Origin: Pseudovibrio zosterae
Lineage (GTDB): Bacteria; Pseudomonadota; Alphaproteobacteria; Rhizobiales; Stappiaceae
Length of the DNA stretch: 64,000 nucleotides
Direction of reading: 5' to 3'
Assembly: GCF_033843645.1 (NCBI RefSeq)
Contig: NZ_JAWXVZ010000002.1
Span: 340,145-404,144, forward strand
The position numbers and the translations under genes were made by a program. The notes beneath the pieces are model-generated. The model was not told where the DNA came from and made no database searches. It was given only the letters and a program-made list of their open reading frames with translations. Below are positions 1 through 7,902 of the stretch, piece by piece; position 1 is the first letter of the stretch, and each line of letters starts with the position of its first letter.

Positions 1-1593
<1,593 letters not shown>

Positions 1594-2160
1594 CTTATTT
1601 TCCCTCATTCTTGCAGTTCGGCGCGATCGACCACAAAACACCCATCCTCGGATCTGTAGTGCAACGCCTTAGCTGCGTTCCAATGCTTGGTGACCCCAAT
1701 TTACGCTTCTGCGGGGGCTGTAACTTGATCTAGGTCAACAGTAAGCCGGGTAGCAGGGATGCGCGAAATGCAGACCATGTTCATGCAAAAGTATACCAAC
1801 GCTGTGCTGTTTAATCTTATTCTAAAGTATGTAATCAATAAAAATGGCAGAATTCAGCCGAATTTATTTTTGTTGTTTGGATTTTTCTAAGTGTAATTAC
1901 TGGAGTTAGAATGATTTGAAACTGTCATATATTAAAATTTGGCCAATTCTAATGTATACGATGCCACATTTAAACGGTTTTAGCTTAGGGGAATATGCGT
2001 AAATGGAAGATATGCAAATGAGTCGTATCTGCCATGCAAAAACTGAAATATCTTGAATCGGGCCGTAAATGGACGCCAGGGGTGGAAAATAAGAGGTATG
2101 ACTACGTAGGATTTGCCTAAACAGCGCGATTCAGATGCCTTATCTCTAAGCCTTTCAGAG
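1594..2160. other. Long AT-rich region between pflB and the aldo/keto reductase gene
   Basis: About 570 bases without a credible ORF on either strand. The part next to pflB carries an FNR-type box at 1725-1738. The remainder (about 1790-2100) is clearly richer in A and T than the neighbouring genes and probably holds the pflB promoter and activator sites. I see no RNA gene in it. Confidence 0.6.
1725..1738 (-). promoter_or_regulatory. FNR/FixK-type binding site upstream of pflB
   Basis: The sequence TTGATCTAGGTCAA matches the FNR/FixK consensus TTGAT-N4-ATCAA at nine of ten defined positions and is an almost perfect dyad. It lies 132 bases before the pflB start codon, suitable for an activator site with a leader. 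Known alphaproteobacterial FnrL/FixK regulators bind this consensus; that one acts here is inferred. Confidence 0.7.
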
Positions 2161-2164
2161 ACCC

Positions 2165-2195
2165 AAAAAAAAGCCAGCCCGCGTTCGGGCCAGCT
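2165..2195 (-). terminator. Rho-independent terminator of the aldo/keto reductase transcript
   Basis: On the minus strand a ten-pair stem (AGCTGGCCCG with CGGGCTGGCT, loop AACG) is followed by eight T. Two pairs are G-U wobbles only in the minus-strand RNA and would be mismatches in the plus-strand RNA, which fixes the direction. Confidence 0.85.
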
Positions 2196-2234
2196 TTAAA
2201 GAAGGCTTGTTTGTAAAGGCGATCAGACGGGAAC

Positions 2235-3281
2235 CTACTTCCTTGATGGTCCTTCACGCTCTGCAGATTGGGCCCAGATGTTTATGTCCGCATCTTTTGC
2301 ATACTTATCAATCAGGGTTAGCTCCTCTTCAGAGAACTCAAGCTTCTGGATTGCACCGACGCAATCGGATACCTGCTCTGGTCGGCTGGCACCAATGAGG
2401 GCTGATGTGACACGGCCACCGCGAAGAACCCATGCCAGTGCCATCTGAGCCAATGTCTGGCCACGGCTTGCGGCAATGTTATTAAGTGCCCGAATGCTCG
2501 CCAGAGTTTCTTCTTTCAAGAAACCTTGAGGCAGGGACTTGCCTTGAGCGACGCGACTTTCTTCCGGAATACCGCCAAGGTATTTGGTGGTCAGCATACC
2601 CTGCGCCAGCGGCGAGAACACAATGCTACCGACACCTTCCTCATCAAGCGTGTCAAGCAGCCCATCTTCCTCAACCCAGCGGTTCAACATGGAATAGCTT
2701 GGCTGATGAATAAGAAGCGGGGTGCCAAGCTGCTTCAATATGGCAATTGCCTCTTTCGTTCGCTGGGCGTTGTAGGAAGAGATACCAATATAGAGGGCCT
2801 TGCCCTGGCGCACGATCTGGTCCAGTGCGCCCATTGTTTCTTCAAGTGGAGTTTCAGGATCAAAGCGGTGGGAGTAGAAAATGTCGACGTAGTCCAGCCC
2901 CATGCGTTTTAGTGATTGGTCCAGACTGGAGACAAGATACTTGCGGCTGCCCCACTCACCATATGGGCCGGGCCACATGTCATATCCGGCCTTTGAGGAA
3001 ATGATCATCTCATCTCGGTAGCCACGGAAGTCCTCGCGCAGGATCTGCCCGAATGCTTCTTCAGCTGATCCTTTCGGTGGGCCGTAGTTGTTTGCAAGAT
3101 CAAAATGAGTGATGCCGGCGTCAAATGCGGTTTGGCAGATCGCGCGCTTGTTTGCATGTGGGAAGTCTTCCCCAAAGTTGTGCCAGAAACCAAGCGAGAT
3201 CGCCGGGAGCTTTAAGCCGCTTTTCCCGCATCGGTTGTATTTCATGGTGTCGTAGCGCTGGTCAGATGGGATATACCCCAT
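2235..3281 (-). CDS. L-glyceraldehyde 3-phosphate reductase-like aldo/keto reductase (YghZ/Gpr type)
   Basis: A 348-residue NADPH-dependent aldo/keto reductase with a TIM-barrel fold. Long identities to E. coli YghZ/Gpr are visible, including HFDLANNYGPP, KAGYDMWPGPYG, SLKRMGLDYVDIFYSHR and LIHQPSYSMLNRW. The catalytic set is Asp and Tyr in the DLANNYG segment, Lys in SSKAGYD and His in FYSHR. YghZ detoxifies L-glyceraldehyde 3-phosphate and reduces methylglyoxal. The gene follows xthA by 34 bases and is probably cotranscribed with it, ending at the terminator at 2165-2195. The exact substrate in this organism is inferred. Confidence 0.85.
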   Translation of the reverse strand: MGYIPSDQRYDTMKYNRCGKSGLKLPAISLGFWHNFGEDFPHANKRAICQTAFDAGITHFDLANNYGPPKGSAEEAFGQILREDFRGYRDEMIISSKAGYDMWPGPYGEWGSRKYLVSSLDQSLKRMGLDYVDIFYSHRFDPETPLEETMGALDQIVRQGKALYIGISSYNAQRTKEAIAILKQLGTPLLIHQPSYSMLNRWVEEDGLLDTLDEEGVGSIVFSPLAQGMLTTKYLGGIPEESRVAQGKSLPQGFLKEETLASIRALNNIAASRGQTLAQMALAWVLRGGRVTSALIGASRPEQVSDCVGAIQKLEFSEEELTLIDKYAKDADINIWAQSAEREGPSRK

Positions 3282-3315
3282 AGCAGTTGCTCCCTGAATG
3301 CTTGCTAGAAAATGA

Positions 3316-4098
3316 TTACGCGGCGAGGTTCACCCAGACCGGTACGTGGTCGGATGGCTTTTCCCAGTCTCGAACATGTTTGTCGATGCCGGTACCCGTC
3401 ATAATACTTGCGGCCTCGGGCGACAGAAGGAGATGATCAATTCGGATGCCGTTATTTTTTTGCCAAGCACCAGCCTGGTAGTCCCAGAAGGTGTAGACAC
3501 CTGCATCCTTGTTGGTTGCGCGGATTGCCTCGGTGAAGCCCAAATTTAGGAGCGCGCGGAACTTTGCGCGGCTTTCCGGTTGGAAGAGGGCGTCGCCGAC
3601 CCAAGCTTCCGGTTTGGCGGCGTCTTCAGGCTGAGGGATCACATTGTAGTCACCCAACAATATGAAAGCCTCTTCCTTCTTCAGTGTCTCCATGGCATGG
3701 GCGTGAAGGCGATCCATCCAGTTCAATTTGTATGGGAACTTTTCGGTCTCAATCGGATTGCCGTTTGGCAGGTAAAGGCAACCAAAACGGACCGGCTGCG
3801 TGTCGCCAGCGACCACACCCTCTATGTACCGGGCCTGTTCGTCGCTGTCGTCACCCGGCAAGCGTCGATTGACTTCCTCAAACGGGCGTTTGGAGAGCAG
3901 GGCGACGCCATTGAAGCCTTTCTGGCCATGGGTCTCAAGATTATAGCCAAGCTCTTCAAAGGGCTGTCGTGGAAAGTTCTCGTCCACTGATTTGATTTCC
4001 TGAAAACATGCAATGTCCGGGCTTTCTTCTTTTAGCCACGTCAGAACAGTCTCAAGGCGCGCTTTGACGCCGTTGATGTTCCAGCTTGCAATTTTCAT
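3316..4098 (-). CDS. xthA: Exodeoxyribonuclease III
   Basis: A 260-residue AP endonuclease and 3'-5' exonuclease of base-excision repair, from the EEP family. MKIASWNINGVKAR opens the protein, CFQEIK holds the metal-binding Glu, GDYNVIP the Asp/Asn pair, and SDHVPVW the catalytic Asp-His. The reading frame extends 29 codons further upstream, but that extension is low-complexity and not family-like, so the Met at 4098 is taken as the start; length then matches E. coli XthA (268). It sits between erpA and the aldo/keto reductase gene on the same strand, with a strong hairpin in the erpA-xthA gap. Confidence 0.93.
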   Translation of the reverse strand: MKIASWNINGVKARLETVLTWLKEESPDIACFQEIKSVDENFPRQPFEELGYNLETHGQKGFNGVALLSKRPFEEVNRRLPGDDSDEQARYIEGVVAGDTQPVRFGCLYLPNGNPIETEKFPYKLNWMDRLHAHAMETLKKEEAFILLGDYNVIPQPEDAAKPEAWVGDALFQPESRAKFRALLNLGFTEAIRATNKDAGVYTFWDYQAGAWQKNNGIRIDHLLLSPEAASIMTGTGIDKHVRDWEKPSDHVPVWVNLAA

Positions 4099-4184
4099 GG
4101 GAGCCCTCGTCGTTTTCGAACCTGTGATTTGTACAGGGTTTCTACCACGTAAACGAAAGAGGGTGGAAGTGGAGTGAGAGGGCA

Positions 4185-4209
4185 CTGCCCAACCAATTTG
4201 GTCGGGCAG
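4185..4209 (-). other. Strong intercistronic hairpin between erpA and xthA
   Basis: In the minus-strand RNA about eleven consecutive pairs form, CUGCCCGACCA with its complement ending in GGGCAG, around a minimal loop. No T-run follows, so it is not a standard terminator. It may be an mRNA-stabilising or processing element just after the erpA stop codon. Confidence 0.5.
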
Positions 4210-4217
4210 CCGAATTG

Positions 4218-4550
4218 TCAGATGGAAAAGCTTGTTCCGCAGCCACAGCCCGCAGTTGCCTGAGGGTTTTTGATCTGGAAAGACTGTCCCATGATGTCAT
4301 TTACGAAGTCGATGGTGGAGCCGTCCATGTACTGCACGGAGATCGGGTCGATCAATACCGTTGCGCCGTCTTGCTGCAAGACAAGGTCATCCTCCTCGCG
4401 AGAAGTCACGAGGTCGTATTTGTATTGGAAGCCGGAACAGCCGCCACCTTCAACGCTTACACGCAGGACGGTGCCATCCGGCTCATTAGAGAGAATCTTG
4501 GCTACGCGTTTGATCGCTGCATCTGTGATAGCCACTGGTGTTTCGCTCAT
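4218..4550 (-). CDS. erpA: Iron-sulfur cluster insertion protein, A-type carrier
   Basis: A 110-residue A-type Fe-S carrier that delivers clusters to apo-proteins. The three conserved cysteines are in GGGCSGF and the C-terminal CGCG followed by TSFSI. The whole sequence follows E. coli ErpA, including LRVSVEGGGCSGFQY and the DPISVQY segment. The Met of MSETPVAIT at 4550 is preferred over an upstream in-frame start because it matches family length. It is divergent from dgt, with a 7-base inverted repeat in between that could be an operator. IscA or SufA are alternatives, but the sequence is nearer ErpA. Confidence 0.88.
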   Translation of the reverse strand: MSETPVAITDAAIKRVAKILSNEPDGTVLRVSVEGGGCSGFQYKYDLVTSREEDDLVLQQDGATVLIDPISVQYMDGSTIDFVNDIMGQSFQIKNPQATAGCGCGTSFSI

Positions 4551-4614
4551 TCTCTTAGTTCCCGTCGAGGCTATAGTGCCCAATCTCTTGTAGTTTCAGC
4601 CTGTATCTGTTTTA

Positions 4615-4635
4615 CCTGAGGCAAATCACCTCAGG
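4615..4635. promoter_or_regulatory. Inverted repeat in the erpA/dgt divergent region
   Basis: CCTGAGG and CCTCAGG form a perfect 7-base inverted repeat separated by seven bases. It lies 65 bases from the erpA start and 115 from the dgt start, a position suited to a dimeric repressor. No known regulator consensus was recognised. Confidence 0.4.
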
Positions 4636-4749
4636 ATTCTGGGGAGGCTGTCACCTGTCGGTTTCATTGATGAACTACCTCAATAGGTATGTGTCTCAGA
4701 GCAAAGCGTCAATGCCCTTAAAAGGTGTTGCATTGGGGGAAATGAACAA

Positions 4750-5967
4750 ATGACCGTTACACTTGGATATGGCGCGCAGCCCCGTGCTGCCTATGCTGTC
4801 GACCCCAACCTCACACGCGATCGGCTTTTTCCCGAGGCTTCAAGCCCGACGCGTACTCCATTCCAGCGCGATCGTGATCGGATCATCCATTCCACTGCAT
4901 TCCGCCGCCTCAAGCACAAGACCCAGGTCTTTGTTTATCATGAGGGGGATCACTTCCGTACGAGGCTGACGCATACCATTGAGGTTTCGCAGATCGCTCG
5001 TTCGCTCGCAAGAGCGCTGCGTCTTGATGAGGACTTGGCAGAATGCCTGGCGCTTGCCCACGACCTCGGCCATACGCCGTTTGGTCATGAGGGTGAGGAT
5101 GTGATGCACGAGTGCATGCAAGGCCATGGTGGATTTGATCACAATGCTCAGTCATTGCGGATTGTGACGGATCTTGAGCGTCGTTATGCGCAGTTTGATG
5201 GCCTGAACCTCTCGTGGGAGACGTTAGAGGGTCTTGTGAAGCACAACGGGCCTATTACGGACAGGGCAGGGAATGCCGTTGGCAAGCTGGCAAAAAACGG
5301 AATTCCATTCGCGATTCAAGAATATGCGAAGCGTCAGGATTTGATGTTGTGGTCCTGGCCGAGTGCGGAAGCACAGGTGGCGGCAATTGCCGATGACATT
5401 GCCTATGATGCGCATGATCTTGACGATGGTCTGCGCGCGGGCCTTTTGAGCTTTGATGCGATGCATGAGGTTCCATTGCTCGATGAAATCCTGACGGAAG
5501 TAGATACGCTTCATCCAGGGCTTGAGGATGGACGCCGGATCCATGAGATGGTGCGCCGCTGCATTACACGTATGGTCGAAGATGTCATCTCTGAGAGCAT
5601 CCGCCGATTGGAGCTGCTTGCGCCAAGTCGCGTTGATGAAATTCGCTTTGCAGATCATGCGGTGGTCTCGTTTTCAAGCGATATGGCCAAGAAGGAAAAG
5701 GCTTTAAAGGCTTTCCTTTTCCAGAATTTGTATCGTCATCCAGATGTTCTTGAGGTGCGAAAGAAAGTTGCGCAGGTAACGCGTGATCTTTTTGATCTCT
5801 ACATGAAAGAGCCGATAAAAATGCCAGAGCCGTGGTCTGAAGGGTTGGCTGGCATGGATTCCACCTACATTGCGCGACGTGTTTGCGATTTTATTGCTGG
5901 AATGACAGACCGTTACGCAATCGACGAGCACCGCAGATTATTTGACGATACGCCAGATTTGCGCTAG
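4750..5967 (+). CDS. dgt: Deoxyguanosinetriphosphate triphosphohydrolase-like protein (HD domain)
   Basis: A 405-residue HD-superfamily dNTP triphosphohydrolase that releases tripolyphosphate from dNTPs. The metal-binding residues are His75 (TRLTHTIEV), His104-Asp105 (LAHDLGHTPFGH) and a later Asp in ADDIAYDAHDLDDG. FRRLKHKTQVF near residue 51 is typical of the class II dGTPase-like proteins of alphaproteobacteria. It is upstream of argS on the same strand with a 96-base gap, an arrangement common in the group. Substrate preference in vivo is unknown; the family call is secure. Confidence 0.9.
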   Translation: MTVTLGYGAQPRAAYAVDPNLTRDRLFPEASSPTRTPFQRDRDRIIHSTAFRRLKHKTQVFVYHEGDHFRTRLTHTIEVSQIARSLARALRLDEDLAECLALAHDLGHTPFGHEGEDVMHECMQGHGGFDHNAQSLRIVTDLERRYAQFDGLNLSWETLEGLVKHNGPITDRAGNAVGKLAKNGIPFAIQEYAKRQDLMLWSWPSAEAQVAAIADDIAYDAHDLDDGLRAGLLSFDAMHEVPLLDEILTEVDTLHPGLEDGRRIHEMVRRCITRMVEDVISESIRRLELLAPSRVDEIRFADHAVVSFSSDMAKKEKALKAFLFQNLYRHPDVLEVRKKVAQVTRDLFDLYMKEPIKMPEPWSEGLAGMDSTYIARRVCDFIAGMTDRYAIDEHRRLFDDTPDLR

Positions 5968-6063
5968 TGCCGCCAAGCAAACAAAAAATCTATCCTGCCT
6001 TAGTGGCTGCTGGGGAGCCTTCAGCGCGGGCAGGGTGGCAGACACACATTTAGGCTAGAAACA

Positions 6064-7818
6064 ATGAACATCTTCGCAGATTTTGCTGAGCGGATAAGTG
6101 CGGTTGTTGCTGCGCTTGGGTTGGAACCGGAAGCGGGAGCGCTTGACCTCTCCCGAGTAACGGTTGAACCGCCGCGAGATGCTGCACATGGTGATTTGGC
6201 GACGAACGCTGCCATGGTGCTCTCCAAGCAGTTGAAGATGAAGCCGCGCGATCTTGCTGAGAAGATCGCTGAAGGTCTGCGCTCTGACAGCGACGTAGCT
6301 GCTGTTGATGTTGCCGGGCCAGGCTTCATCAACATCCGCGTCAATCCGGGCGTCTGGTCCCGTGTGCTGGGCGCTGTTGTCGCTGCTGGACAGGATTTTG
6401 GCCGCTCAGCTCGCGGGCAAAACACCAAGGTGAACGTTGAGTATGTCTCAGCCAACCCGACAGGGCCCATGCATGTGGGGCACACCCGTGGGGCCGTGGT
6501 CGGTGATGCGCTCGCCAACCTCCTTTCATTTGCCGGTTACGATGTAACGCGTGAATACCTCATCAACGATGCGGGCTCTCAGATCGACGTTCTGGCACAA
6601 TCTGCATACCTCAGGTATCTGGAAGCCCTTGGCGAAGATATTGGCGAGATACCAGAGGGCTTGTACCCTGGTGAGTATCTGATCCCGGTTGGGCAATCCT
6701 TGAAGGAAGAGTTCGGCGCGTCTTTTAAAGACAAGCCTGAAGCAGAGCGCCATGCCTTTTTGAAGGATTTTACTGTCTCCAAGATGATGGAGATGATCAA
6801 GGCCGACCTCGATCTTCTCAATGTGCATCACGATGTGTTCTACTCTGAAAAGTCGATGCATGGTGAGGGGAAGGCCATCGACCTGACGCTCGACTCCTTG
6901 CGTGCGCGTGATCTGGTTTATCAAGGCACCTTGCCGCCCCCTAAAGGCGAGTTGCCAGATGACTGGGAAGATCGCGAACAGACGCTGTTCCGCTCTTCCA
7001 ATTATGGCGATGATATCGACCGTCCGCTGGTAAAGTCTGATGGCAGCTACACTTACTTTGCCGCCGATGTTGCCTACTTCAAGGACAAACTCGATCGTGG
7101 TTTCAAGGAAATGATCTTCATCCTTGGTGCAGACCATGCGGGCTATGTTAAGCGTCTTGAAGCTGTGGGCCGTGCCGTTTCCGGTGGTTCTGCAGAGGTG
7201 ATTTGTCGTCTGTGCCAGTTGGTAAAGCTCTTCCGTGCTGGTGAGCCAGTCAAGATGTCCAAACGCTCGGGTAACTTCGTAACTCTTCGCGATGTTGTGG
7301 AAGAAGTTGGAAGAGATCCTGTGCGTTTCATGATGCTTTATAGAAAAAATGACGCACATCTGGACTTTGACTTCCAGAAAGTTACGGAGCAGTCAAAAGA
7401 CAATCCCGTCTTTTACGTGCAGTATGGTCACGCCCGCTGTAAGTCCGTTCTACGCCAGGCTGCCGAAGAGTTAGGCGGGATTTCTGTTTCTGGTGAATCT
7501 CTTAGCGCTGCTGACTTTGCTTTGCTGGAGGATGAGGGTGAGCAAAATATCATTGCTAAACTTGCTCAATGGCCTCGGATAGTTGACGGCGCAGCTGAAG
7601 CTCACGAACCTCACAGGGTGGCGTTTTATCTTTACGAGCTGGCAAGTGCACTTCACGGACACTGGTCAAAAGGCAAGGAAAAGCCGCAATTACGCTTTAT
7701 TAATGATAAAAAGCCAGAATTAACCTTGGCTCGACTCGCATTGGTATATGCGGTTTCCCAAGTGATCGCTTCCGGCCTGAATGTACTGGGTGTGGATGCT
7801 CCTGAGGAAATGCGATAG
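6064..7818 (+). CDS. argS: Arginyl-tRNA synthetase
   Basis: A 584-residue class I aminoacyl-tRNA synthetase charging tRNA-Arg. The N-terminal Add1 domain is followed by the HIGH signature as HVGH at residues 137-140 (NPTGPMHVGHTRG), and by a KMSKR signature near residue 397. The C-terminal DALR anticodon-binding domain is recognisable around YVQYGHARCKSV. The length is normal. It is followed by a strong hairpin at 7848-7879 and then the SPOR gene, so argS may be partly uncoupled from the downstream nagZ-scpAB transcript. Confidence 0.97.
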   Translation: MNIFADFAERISAVVAALGLEPEAGALDLSRVTVEPPRDAAHGDLATNAAMVLSKQLKMKPRDLAEKIAEGLRSDSDVAAVDVAGPGFINIRVNPGVWSRVLGAVVAAGQDFGRSARGQNTKVNVEYVSANPTGPMHVGHTRGAVVGDALANLLSFAGYDVTREYLINDAGSQIDVLAQSAYLRYLEALGEDIGEIPEGLYPGEYLIPVGQSLKEEFGASFKDKPEAERHAFLKDFTVSKMMEMIKADLDLLNVHHDVFYSEKSMHGEGKAIDLTLDSLRARDLVYQGTLPPPKGELPDDWEDREQTLFRSSNYGDDIDRPLVKSDGSYTYFAADVAYFKDKLDRGFKEMIFILGADHAGYVKRLEAVGRAVSGGSAEVICRLCQLVKLFRAGEPVKMSKRSGNFVTLRDVVEEVGRDPVRFMMLYRKNDAHLDFDFQKVTEQSKDNPVFYVQYGHARCKSVLRQAAEELGGISVSGESLSAADFALLEDEGEQNIIAKLAQWPRIVDGAAEAHEPHRVAFYLYELASALHGHWSKGKEKPQLRFINDKKPELTLARLALVYAVSQVIASGLNVLGVDAPEEMR

Positions 7819-7847
7819 TGCAGTCAATGACTTAGTGTATCAGAGTA

Positions 7848-7879
7848 CAGAGGTTCGCGGTATTGGTCGCGAGCCTCTG
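7848..7879 (+). terminator. Terminator-like hairpin between argS and the SPOR gene
   Basis: CAGAGGTTCGCG pairs with CGCGAGCCTCTG, twelve consecutive pairs with one U-G wobble, around an eight-base loop. Only CTTT follows, so termination may be partial. It could set the ratio of argS to the downstream SPOR-nagZ-scp genes. Confidence 0.55.
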
Positions 7880-7902
7880 CTTTAGGGGAAGACTTCGCTG
7901 CT

